DNA of 14,057 nt from Promethearchaeota archaeon. GTDB lineage: Archaea > Asgardarchaeota > Lokiarchaeia > Sigynarchaeales > SOKP01. Both the position numbers and the translations under genes were made by a program. The notes below the pieces were generated by a model that did no database searches, was not told the DNA's origin, and saw nothing but the letters and a program-made list of their open reading frames with translations. The stretch lies in the NCBI GenBank assembly GCA_016839425.1, contig JAEOUI010000190.1, forward strand, positions 1 to 14,057. The letters are read 5' to 3'. Positions 6,794-13,790 of the stretch are shown here, piece after piece. Position 1 is the stretch's first letter. Every line of letters begins with the position of its first letter.

Positions 6794-6799
6794 AAAAAC

Positions 6800-7936
6800 T
6801 TGATTGACGAAGAAACATTGTTAAACCAAACCGAATTGTGTTTGGAATGCGGGGCGTGTTTAGAATTTTGTGATACCTATAAAGTCACTCAAGACGAATT
6901 GAAATCACCCCGCGGCAGGTTAAAAACATCTAAAAAAATCTTTAGCAATCAAGATGTTTTAAGTGAAGAGATCGTTGGTATTTATACATGTACATTATGT
7001 TCTGCTTGTAATTTAAAATGTCAACAAGAAATTGAAATATCAGAGATCGTTCACGCAACTAAAGTTATGCTGACAAACAAAAAATTGGGCCCTTTACCTA
7101 ATCACGAAAAGATCATCCAAGGAATTGTGGATAACGGCAATTCCGTGGGAGGAAAAGCAGAAGAACGATTGGATTGGTTATCAAAATCGTACAAAAAACT
7201 AGAGACTTATGAGGAAAGTGATTCTGACACATTATTGTTTTTGGGATGCATGTCTTCTTTTCGGGTTAAAGAGAGCGCTCTTGCACCCTATATTATTTTA
7301 AGAAATGCTAATTACAATTTTAAAATTCTAAAGCAAGAGCCGTGTTGCGGGGAATATATTTATTCCGCGGGCGATATTGAACTTTCTAAAAGGATATTTA
7401 AAGAAAATATTGAGCTTTTTAAAAGAATCGGCGTTAAGAATCTCATCGTGACTTGTGGAGGTTGTTTATACGCATTTGATACAGTTTATAGAAAGTATTT
7501 TAAAGATTTTGATTTAAAGGTCAGGCATGTAATTGATGTCATTCACGAATTAGAAAAAGAAGGCAAAATCGAGCTAAAATCCCTAAATAAATCAATAACT
7601 TATCACGATCCTTGTAGATTGGGGAGAAAATATAAGAACGGCCCGCTTTATATTAAAGCAAGAGAGTTATTGAAGAAATGCGGTTTAAATATTAAGGAAA
7701 TATCGGAGATTCACGACGATTGCCCATGTTGCGGAGCTGGTTCTGGAATTAGGAGCGTAGATAGCACCATAAGTGTTGATATTGGAAGTGATATATTATC
7801 AAAAATAAATACTGAGGAAATTGTGTCTTCTTGTCCTTTATGTATTTTCAACTTCAGATACGCCAACTATAAAAAATCAATGAATAAGCAATGCAAATAT
7901 GTAATCGATTATATATTGGATTCAAATATTAGCTAA
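6800..7936 (+). CDS. HdrD/GlcF-like iron-sulfur protein with two CCG domains
   Basis: This 378-residue cytoplasmic electron carrier or oxidoreductase subunit has two [4Fe-4S] ferredoxin motifs (C14, C17, C20, C24 and C64, C67, C70, C74, the second ending CQQE without a proline). Two cysteine-rich CCG domains follow: C150, CCG at 182-184 and CGGC at 219-222 in the first; C272 (HDPCRLGR), CPCCG at 308-312 and C345/C348 in the second. In HdrD/HdrB such domains hold the non-cubane clusters that reduce heterodisulfides; GlcF and LldE-type proteins share the layout, so the substrate is undefined. The start is TTG (no ATG or GTG nearby, no clear Shine-Dalgarno), separated from the CDF stop TGA by only two codons in the same frame. 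This indicates coupling or re-initiation. The partner subunit is not in view. Confidence 0.88.
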   Translation: MIDEETLLNQTELCLECGACLEFCDTYKVTQDELKSPRGRLKTSKKIFSNQDVLSEEIVGIYTCTLCSACNLKCQQEIEISEIVHATKVMLTNKKLGPLPNHEKIIQGIVDNGNSVGGKAEERLDWLSKSYKKLETYEESDSDTLLFLGCMSSFRVKESALAPYIILRNANYNFKILKQEPCCGEYIYSAGDIELSKRIFKENIELFKRIGVKNLIVTCGGCLYAFDTVYRKYFKDFDLKVRHVIDVIHELEKEGKIELKSLNKSITYHDPCRLGRKYKNGPLYIKARELLKKCGLNIKEISEIHDDCPCCGAGSGIRSVDSTISVDIGSDILSKINTEEIVSSCPLCIFNFRYANYKKSMNKQCKYVIDYILDSNIS

Positions 7937-7987
7937 TTAGCTGAAGATAAACTTTAACTTGATAAATAATGTTTTGTAATTTCAAAT

Positions 7988-8854
7988 TTACATTTCTTCT
8001 CTAAATAGTTGAGTTTGAAGAATTTTAAAATGATCTACAATGGGATAAACGATATTTGCTAATTTTATTGGACCAAAAAATATAAAATCTGCGCCAATAG
8101 AAATGGGTATTATCGACGCTGCAATTTTAATAATTTTTTTTATATCTCCAAATTTAGATTCAAGATTTTTCCACGCATCAGCTAAATTTTGACCAGCAGT
8201 TCCAGTAGGATACCCATATTTGCATTTAACTTCTCTAATTGCATTCATGGCCAAACCTAATGATGTATATTCAATAACGCAAGTATCAATCAGAAAATTA
8301 TTACTTTTAAAATTATATGATAATGCTTTCTTTATTAAATTGTCAAGTACCTGCAATCGAGCTTTGGTTGTCCATAATATAGATTCTATTGGTAATAATA
8401 CAAAATTTTCTATTCCTGATAGGTTTAAGAGTTGAAATTCCTTATCAAAAGACGAAGAAGTTATGCTATTATAAATTACTTTTCTATCAAGCCCAGTTTC
8501 CATAAGATAATTTAATAAGGGTTCTTTTATTTCCCAATAAGGAGCATCTACTAAAATTGGAGTATCAGTAATATCAAAAACAAAATCCAATATAGGAGTA
8601 ATTGAGGCCTTAAAAGAAAGGATTACATCTAATAAAGGAGTGAGCCCTGTTTTATCAGCCATTTCCTCCTGATTTTTAATCAATTTTTCAGCATAATCTT
8701 TATTAATTTGCCCTTTTTTCTCGTCTATAAAGATCTTTTTTTGATTTAAATAGAAAATAGTACCTGCTAAGGCAATAGGAGTCTTCCTGGGATCTCCACC
8801 AATGGAATATTTACCTATTTTATATGATTTTTGCTTGATGGGATATTTATACAT
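7988..8854 (-). CDS. MtrH-family methyltransferase, second tandem copy (divergent)
   Basis: This 288-residue TIM-barrel protein of the MtrH family is expected to move a methyl group between a corrinoid protein and tetrahydromethanopterin (or folate). Shared landmarks are YSIGGDPR (16-23), GTIFY (31-35), ADKTGL (66-71), DITDTPI (94-100), DAP..EIK (103-110), IYNSIT (127-132), IDT (189-191) and GADF..FGP (254-262). It aligns without gaps with the upstream copy at about half identity by hand count. Where the upstream copy reads GSGAHNAVDTW this one reads GTAGQNLADAW, so the conserved His222 is Gln, and the C-terminal 13 residues are missing. The ATG follows the first copy after 25 bases without a Shine-Dalgarno. 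Reduced, altered or partner-dependent activity (heterodimer) is possible. No mtrA-G genes are present. Confidence 0.87.
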   Translation of the reverse strand: MYKYPIKQKSYKIGKYSIGGDPRKTPIALAGTIFYLNQKKIFIDEKKGQINKDYAEKLIKNQEEMADKTGLTPLLDVILSFKASITPILDFVFDITDTPILVDAPYWEIKEPLLNYLMETGLDRKVIYNSITSSSFDKEFQLLNLSGIENFVLLPIESILWTTKARLQVLDNLIKKALSYNFKSNNFLIDTCVIEYTSLGLAMNAIREVKCKYGYPTGTAGQNLADAWKNLESKFGDIKKIIKIAASIIPISIGADFIFFGPIKLANIVYPIVDHFKILQTQLFREEM

Positions 8855-8879
8855 TTAAAAAAGGATTATTTATTATTTA

Positions 8880-9785
8880 TTATCCAATTTTGAACACAGG
8901 GTGGTTTGATGGTGCCATCTTACCCTCATCAAATAAAAGCTGGGAATGAGCAGCTTTAACAAAAGCAACATTTGGAAGAATAAATTCTGCGTGTTGGAGA
9001 GGACCATATAGCAAAAAATCCGCTCCAGCATTTAGCGTTATTATTGAAGACACTACTGAAGCATATTTTTTGATGTTTCCAAACTTCTGTTTCAAATTCC
9101 TCCATGTATCTACTGCATTGTGAGCACCGGAGCCAACGGGAAATCCATATTTGTTTTTAACTTCATGCATGGCATTCATTGCTAAACCTAACGAAGTAAC
9201 ATCAAGCACGGCAGTATCAATTATAAAATTTTTACTAGCGAGATTTGCGGCATTAGATTTTTCAACAAGATCGTCGATTACATCTATTCTTGCTTGAGTT
9301 GTCCATTTGGATGATTCGATTCCTAAAAGTATGAAGTATCTGATCTTACTTTCTCTCAGCAATTTGAATTCATTTTCGTCAGATTCTGGAGTGATTGAAT
9401 TGTAAATTATCCTTTCTTGAATACCAGATTCTTTAACATATTCAATGGCTTTTAATTTTATCTCTGTTGTAGGCGCATCTAACACAATTGGAAGATCAGT
9501 GATGTCTGCCATAAAGTCTAATAATGGCTTTATATTTTCTTCGTATGATAGAATAACATCAAATCCTGGTACTAGTCCCGTTTTATCGGCGAGTTCTTCT
9601 TTATTTCTTATGAGTTTTTCAGCATATTCTTTCTCGATCTCTCCCTTGGCTTCGTTTTTAAATATATCTTTTTGCTTGTAGTAAAAAATCGTACCAATTA
9701 CCGCTGTCGATACTTCTCGAGGATCTCCACCGATTGAATATTTACCAATTTTATATGTTTTTTGTGGAACGCTATAATTAAACAT
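8880..9785 (-). CDS. MtrH-family methyltransferase, first tandem copy
   Basis: This 301-residue stand-alone homologue of tetrahydromethanopterin S-methyltransferase subunit H is nearly the length of methanogen MtrH. It carries the family landmarks IGGDPRE (18-24), GTIFYYKQ (31-38), ADKTG (66-70), DITDLPIVLDAPTTEI (94-109), IIYNSIT (126-132), FIIDTAVLD (187-195), KYGFPVGSGAHNA (212-224) and AGADFLLYGP (253-262). With a corrinoid protein and a substrate methyltransferase nearby, the likely role is methyl transfer from methyl-corrinoid to tetrahydromethanopterin, as MtgA-type proteins do with tetrahydrofolate. It probably forms a two-gene operon with the divergent copy. A purine-rich AAGAAGAAG precedes the ATG, and a TATA-like TTTACATAAA lies about 30 bases upstream. 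Confidence 0.9.
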   Translation of the reverse strand: MFNYSVPQKTYKIGKYSIGGDPREVSTAVIGTIFYYKQKDIFKNEAKGEIEKEYAEKLIRNKEELADKTGLVPGFDVILSYEENIKPLLDFMADITDLPIVLDAPTTEIKLKAIEYVKESGIQERIIYNSITPESDENEFKLLRESKIRYFILLGIESSKWTTQARIDVIDDLVEKSNAANLASKNFIIDTAVLDVTSLGLAMNAMHEVKNKYGFPVGSGAHNAVDTWRNLKQKFGNIKKYASVVSSIITLNAGADFLLYGPLQHAEFILPNVAFVKAAHSQLLFDEGKMAPSNHPVFKIG

Positions 9786-9915
9786 AATTCTTCTTCTTGA
9801 TGGCTATTTTTATGTAAAATAATTATTGTTTCATATTTTTAGCTTAAGCTTGTCATTTCAAGTATTTTTATTTATTCAACAAAAACAAGTTAATCCTGTT
9901 AATTTGATATTTGTT

Positions 9916-10569
9916 TTATCCAAAGATTATATTGAAGATAATTTTTTCAATTTTTCGCAAGTGCTCACACAAGGCGCTTTGAGTTATACTAAAGTGTTTT
10001 GCAATACTCCTTGAATCAATTCTACGAGGGATTTCGTAATATCCGTTTTGAACAGCGTAAAACGCTATATCTCTTTGTCGATCTGTTAAGACCAAGAAAA
10101 GATTGTCTTTATTAGGATGCACTGAAGTAATACTTATAATTTCAATTTGATTCCCAAAAATTTCTTCTTGATATTTTAGGACTTTATCAATGCTTTCGTT
10201 ATCTGTTAAAAAACTGATATGGATGCGTTCATTTTCCAATATAATAGGTGGTTCTATAACAATTTCAATTTTTTTAAATAAATCTTTCATTTCCTCAAAC
10301 CATTTGTGTTTAGAAAAGCATACATATTCGTTTTTTTGTTTATCTTTTGCTAATATCTCAACAAAATAGATTCCATATTTTTCATTGCTTGTTAGCATTT
10401 TTGGGTTCATATTGCTATCCTTGAACTTGATTTTTTGAGTAACAAATATATTTTCCTCGTCATGACGGTGGATTTGAACAATTTCGTACTTTTCGACGAG
10501 ATCAAAAAACAACTTGTATCTAGGATCAATTGGTATTTTTATAACTAATTTTTTTAGTTTTTTAACCAT
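9916..10569 (-). CDS. Bat-type helix-turn-helix transcriptional regulator
   Basis: From the ATG at 10569 this is a 217-residue protein. The C-terminal about 55 residues, starting LTDRQRDIAFYAVQNGYYEIPRR and ending near SALCEHLRKIEKIIF, match the bacterio-opsin-activator HTH_10 domain (LTxxQ, GYxxxPR, hLrxxE). The upstream about 160 residues form an alpha/beta region without recognised catalytic motifs and may sense a ligand. Archaea use such regulators for metabolic operons. It is transcribed away from mttB across a short A/T-rich gap, which suggests control of the methyltransferase operon and perhaps of the mtrH pair downstream of it. The frame stays open to a TTG at 10623 (18 more residues). 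I prefer the ATG because VKKLKKLVIKIPIDP resembles usual Bat N-termini and the TTG has no ribosome site. Confidence 0.8.
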   Translation of the reverse strand: MVKKLKKLVIKIPIDPRYKLFFDLVEKYEIVQIHRHDEENIFVTQKIKFKDSNMNPKMLTSNEKYGIYFVEILAKDKQKNEYVCFSKHKWFEEMKDLFKKIEIVIEPPIILENERIHISFLTDNESIDKVLKYQEEIFGNQIEIISITSVHPNKDNLFLVLTDRQRDIAFYAVQNGYYEIPRRIDSRSIAKHFSITQSALCEHLRKIEKIIFNIIFG

Positions 10570-10623
10570 AAAAGGACAAAGAAGTGCAATTTTTTTTTTG
10601 ATGACTTGAATGTTCAAGCTCAA

Positions 10624-10709
10624 TTGTTATTTTTGAAAAAAAAAATTCTATCTTATAAGGTTTTTGTTTTTTTTTACAAAAAAATTACTTTGAAAAAAAA
10701 GGTGATAAA
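10624..10709 (+). promoter_or_regulatory. Divergent promoter region of the Bat-type regulator and mttB
   Basis: TCTTATAAGG (10651-10660) is a good TATA box for mttB, with transcription expected near 10680-10685 and a Shine-Dalgarno, GGTGAT, at 10701-10706. The 12-base direct repeat TTTGAAAAAAAA occurs at 10632-10643 and 10689-10700. The arms TTTTTGT (10661-10667) and ACAAAAA (10676-10682) form an inverted repeat around a T8 run. These may be regulator sites, but homopolymer-rich sequence makes chance repeats likely. Confidence 0.45.
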
Positions 10710-12221
10710 ATGCGAAAAGGAGAGAAAGTTAAATTTCCTGGAATGAATAGAATGTGGCGGATGCTCACAAAAGAAGAATGCGATTTATTAGATGCTTCGG
10801 CTTACCACATTTTAAGTGAAATGGGGGTTAAAATCGATGACAAGGAATGCGTTGAATATCTTAAAGACACGCCAGCAGATATCGATGAAAAAACGCTGAT
10901 CGCAAGATTTCCGGAATACTGGATCAAAGAAATGATAAAAAAGGCACCTCGATCGTATGTATTGGCAGGAAGGGACCCTAACTGGGATTTAACGGTTGCT
11001 AGTGCTCAAAGAGATTTTTATGCAATGTTCACGAGCGGATCTACAAAGATTTATGAATGGGACGAAAGTACAAGCCAATGGAACTCTCGCATCCCTGGAG
11101 AGGCTGATGTGATTCGTGGGTTTAAAATGGTCGATGCAATCGATGCGTATGAGGGATTCTTTGGAACACCAGTCGAGGACGTTGAAAAAACTAACGAGGG
11201 CCTTCCAGCGGAGCTTCATACAGCTTATAATAAGATGAAATATTCGGGAAAACACGGAGGACCCTGCGCAATTACTGAAGGCGGTATTACAGAGTGGGAC
11301 TACTTAGGAAAATTATCCGCAGAAGTGCAAGGAGGTTTTGACGAAGCTGCAAAGCGCCCGATTCTCGCGGGTTTACCAAGCTGTATTGGCCCTTTAACAT
11401 CAACGAGACAAAATTTTTGGGCCATGATAGGAAGCGCAAAATACCATTTTCCAACATTTCCTTATTGGGGAGGTACATCGCCATTTACCGCACCAGCAAC
11501 AATAGGGGCACAGACCGTTCTTGCTTTAGCTTGCTGTCATTATGGTATTGCAATATCTCAATATTTAGATCCTGGTACTGCTTCGATTCCCTGGCCTTGC
11601 TGCACTCCAACAGATCCTGCTACAGGTCAGCTAACATTAACGCCTAGCTTTCAGCTAGTTACTGGTGCGGGAAACCAAGTATATCAAGACTTATATAACT
11701 TGCCAGTTTCTCAGTGCTCTTATTGCCTAACGGCACCTTTAGATGAAATAGGAGTCCAATGGATATTTTCAACTCTTACACATACAATTCAAGGAGGAAA
11801 CATCGTTCAATTTGGATCGACTCCACAAGCGTTCATTTATGAAACGATTCCAATGGGTGAATCAATAATCAATCTTGTTAGGTCTTTATTATTTGATCTT
11901 ACAGAGAATCTTTTGAAATTTGACGAGGAGCATTTAGCCTTAGATATGATAAAAAAAACTGGTCCCGAAAAACTATTTACAACTAATAAACACACTTTAA
12001 AATGGATCGACCCAAAAGAAGGTCTCTTTTGGCACTCGAAGGATTGGATTCACGAACACGCCGATCAATGGTTAGCAAAAGGCGCTAAAATGTGGCACGA
12101 GATATGTCGCGAACGATTGAAGGAGCTCGAAAAGCATGAACCCAAACCAATCGCTAAAGACGTCGACGAGCGCTGTCAAGCATTATTAAAACAAGCTGAC
12201 GAAGAGTTAGCATTATTTTAA
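10710..12221 (+). CDS. MttB-family (trimethylamine methyltransferase-like) methyltransferase, non-pyrrolysine
   Basis: This 503-residue enzyme belongs to the MttB superfamily, which demethylates methylamines, glycine betaine or related quaternary amines and loads a corrinoid protein. The length matches the family (about 480-500). Recognisable parts are the N-terminal LDASAYHILSEMGVKI (27-42), typical of MttB, a glycine/alanine-rich barrel segment GGTSPFTAPATIGAQTVLALA (254-274) and a C-terminal helical cap. The reading frame contains no in-frame stop, so it lacks the amber-encoded pyrrolysine of true MttB and is of the MtgB-like class whose substrates are mostly unknown. Unusual cysteines occur at 275/276, 297/298, 336 and 339. 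It heads an operon with a corrinoid protein (17-base gap) and an SCP2 protein. Start supported by GGTGAT four bases before the ATG. Confidence 0.9.
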   Translation: MRKGEKVKFPGMNRMWRMLTKEECDLLDASAYHILSEMGVKIDDKECVEYLKDTPADIDEKTLIARFPEYWIKEMIKKAPRSYVLAGRDPNWDLTVASAQRDFYAMFTSGSTKIYEWDESTSQWNSRIPGEADVIRGFKMVDAIDAYEGFFGTPVEDVEKTNEGLPAELHTAYNKMKYSGKHGGPCAITEGGITEWDYLGKLSAEVQGGFDEAAKRPILAGLPSCIGPLTSTRQNFWAMIGSAKYHFPTFPYWGGTSPFTAPATIGAQTVLALACCHYGIAISQYLDPGTASIPWPCCTPTDPATGQLTLTPSFQLVTGAGNQVYQDLYNLPVSQCSYCLTAPLDEIGVQWIFSTLTHTIQGGNIVQFGSTPQAFIYETIPMGESIINLVRSLLFDLTENLLKFDEEHLALDMIKKTGPEKLFTTNKHTLKWIDPKEGLFWHSKDWIHEHADQWLAKGAKMWHEICRERLKELEKHEPKPIAKDVDERCQALLKQADEELALF

Positions 12222-12238
12222 AAGAGGTGATCTATAAA

Positions 12239-12907
12239 ATGACAACCAAAGATGAAGTCTGCAATGGAATGAAAGAAGCGATTTTAGCTTATGACAAGGA
12301 AACCTGCATGGATCTTGCAAAACAAGGTATTGAAAGTAATATAAATCCATTAGACTTAATTAATGATGGATTGACTCCTTCAATAAAGATTCTTGGAGAA
12401 AAATTTGGAAAGGGAGAAATTGCGCTTCCTTATTTGATGGTAGGTGCTGAAATCATGCGTGAGACTCTTGATTATATCTTGGAGAAAATACCAAAAGGAG
12501 AATATAAGCCAAAAGCAAAGATGGTTTTAGGTTCCGTCAAGGGAGATATTCACGATTTGGGTATAAGCATAGTAGATGCAGTGTTTCAAGCCAACGGGAT
12601 TCATGTCTATAATCTTGGGAAAGATGTCCCGAAAGAAAAATTTATACAAAAAGCAGAAGAAGAAGGAGCAGATATTATTGGAGCCTCGGCCTTGCTCACG
12701 GGAACTTTGTTCGAACAAAAAGTCATTGCAAATTTCCTTAAAAAACAAGGCCTCCGGGAAAAATATATTTACCTTATTGGTGGCGGAGCATGCCCATCAG
12801 CGCAATGGTGTGATGAAATTCAAGCAGATGGATGGGCAACCGATGTTATGATTGCACTTGATGTAGCTAAAAAAGCATTGGCCGAAAAGAAAGGGATTGA
12901 ATTATAA
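12239..12907 (+). CDS. MttC/MtaC-type corrinoid (B12-binding) methyl carrier protein
   Basis: This 222-residue protein carries the methyl group on a cobamide. The N-terminal helical cap domain spans about 1-90 (methionine-synthase B12-binding type). The Rossmann-like domain follows, with the base-off motif DIHDLG (103-108; His105 is the lower cobalt ligand), GASALLTGT (148-156) and GGG (181-183). I start at ATG 12239, because an upstream in-frame GTG at 12227 lies within the Shine-Dalgarno AGAGGTGA that serves this ATG. It sits between mttB and the SCP2 gene and is the natural methyl acceptor of MttB and donor to the MtrH proteins on the other side of the regulator. Assignment to a particular substrate class cannot be made from sequence. 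Confidence 0.93.
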   Translation: MTTKDEVCNGMKEAILAYDKETCMDLAKQGIESNINPLDLINDGLTPSIKILGEKFGKGEIALPYLMVGAEIMRETLDYILEKIPKGEYKPKAKMVLGSVKGDIHDLGISIVDAVFQANGIHVYNLGKDVPKEKFIQKAEEEGADIIGASALLTGTLFEQKVIANFLKKQGLREKYIYLIGGGACPSAQWCDEIQADGWATDVMIALDVAKKALAEKKGIEL

Positions 12908-12927
12908 AAAATTCAGGTGAAAAAAAA

Positions 12928-13257
12928 ATGGTAACTGTACAAGAAGTATTTGATATGATGAAAAAATCTTTCAATAAAAATGCCGCTTTAGAGTTTAAAA
13001 AGAAAATTACATTCCAATATAAAATTGAAGGCGACGGAGGAGGATCGTGGTATATAACCCTCGATAACGGAGAATATCAAATATTAGAAGGTGAAGCAGA
13101 AAGGCCCGTTATCACTTTTATCTATAATTCAGTTGAAAGCTTCAACCAAATTCAGACGGGCGAAATTGATGGTATTCAGGCATACACTCAAGGTAAAATT
13201 CAAGTTAGAGGCCCAATTGGGATTGCTCAAAAGTACGAGTCAGTCTGGAAATCTTAA
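12928..13257 (+). CDS. SCP2 sterol-binding-domain protein, third gene of the mttB operon
   Basis: This 109-residue protein is a single SCP2 (sterol carrier protein 2) domain, a fold with a hydrophobic tunnel for lipids. Typical parts are an N-terminal helix (VQEVFDMMKKSFNKNAA), a strand run (KKITFQYKIEG, SWYITLDNGEYQILEGEAERPVITFIY), the helix SVESFNQIQTGEIDGIQAY and a closing GKIQVRGPIGIAQKY (88-102). GGTGA five to nine bases before the ATG supports the start, and the 20-base gap to the corrinoid gene makes it part of the operon. A lipid-binding protein in a methyl-corrinoid operon is unusual: it may present a hydrophobic substrate or bind product, but no function is shown. Confidence 0.9.
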   Translation: MVTVQEVFDMMKKSFNKNAALEFKKKITFQYKIEGDGGGSWYITLDNGEYQILEGEAERPVITFIYNSVESFNQIQTGEIDGIQAYTQGKIQVRGPIGIAQKYESVWKS

Positions 13258-13266
13258 ATTATTAAC

Positions 13267-13277
13267 TTTTTTTTTTT
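13267..13277 (+). terminator. T-tract terminator of the mttB operon
   Basis: An uninterrupted run of eleven T begins nine bases after the SCP2 stop codon and is followed by more T-rich sequence. Such T-tracts without hairpins are the usual archaeal intrinsic terminators. The opposing gene ends at 13306, so the region is convergent. Confidence 0.6.
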
Positions 13278-13305
13278 ATTTATTCCTTTAATTATTGTGG
13301 AGAAC

Positions 13306-13641
13306 TCATCTTAGATTGAACAATTTATTGACAAATGATAAAAGAAACAAAGAGCCATCAAAAGTGTAATATTCATTCATCCACCCTCTTAGTTCTTTTA
13401 ATTCACCCCTAAGATAATTTAAAAAAGCAATTTTTCCTCTAAATTTGAATTTTAAAGTCGGATTCTCAATTGAGCCATCAATAATATTCAATTCCTTATT
13501 TGTAATAATAATTGACCAATAAATCTCTTTTTCTTCAATAATTTCGTATTGAACGATAATCTCCCTTTTAAGATTAACAACAAGATCTTTATTAAATCCA
13601 ATCTTAATTTTTTCTAACTCTGCTTGTATTTCAGATTTCAT
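13306..13641 (-). CDS. Diverged SCP2-domain protein
   Basis: This 111-residue protein has the SCP2 layout: helix at 1-19 with FNKDLVVNLKREIIVQYEI, strands EIYWSIIITNKELNIIDGSIENPTLKFKF, helix GKIAFLNYLRGELKELRGW and a final FDGSLFLLSFVNKLF. It resembles the SCP2 protein encoded convergently at 12928-13257 (same length, same order of elements), but the closing GKIxVxGxIG segment is replaced by YYTFDGSLFLL. A TATA-like TTTATA (13662-13667) lies 21-26 bases upstream of the ATG and there is no Shine-Dalgarno, so it is probably leaderless. Lipid binding is inferred from fold only. Confidence 0.75.
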   Translation of the reverse strand: MKSEIQAELEKIKIGFNKDLVVNLKREIIVQYEIIEEKEIYWSIIITNKELNIIDGSIENPTLKFKFRGKIAFLNYLRGELKELRGWMNEYYTFDGSLFLLSFVNKLFNLR

Positions 13642-13790
13642 TGGTTTATTTTTTAACGCAGTATAAAATATTTCTTAATTTATTTTTAATATTAACTTTC
13701 AGACTGTATTTAGAAAAAAATTTAGAGAACATACATTATATAGGGTACCAGATATGTTGTATTACTTTTTCAAAGAAAATCTATAATAAA

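Noticed and set aside
7931..7942. 12-bp palindrome AGCTAATTAGCT at the end of the HdrD-like gene as a terminator
   Set aside because: It includes the stop codon, is short and is not followed by a T-tract; a chance palindrome is likely in such A/T-rich DNA.
9826..10014. 62-residue plus-strand frame at the end of the regulator gene
   Set aside because: It overlaps the HTH-coding part of the regulator on the opposite strand and resembles no family.
10710..12221. Pyrrolysine-containing MttB
   Set aside because: The full-length family protein is encoded without any in-frame stop codon, so amber decoding is not needed.
12227..12238. GTG as the start of the corrinoid protein
   Set aside because: The GTG is part of the Shine-Dalgarno AGAGGTGA that is correctly spaced for the ATG at 12239.
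12576..12851. 91-residue plus-strand frame inside the corrinoid protein gene
   Set aside because: It is a shifted frame of a clear B12-binding domain and has no family features.
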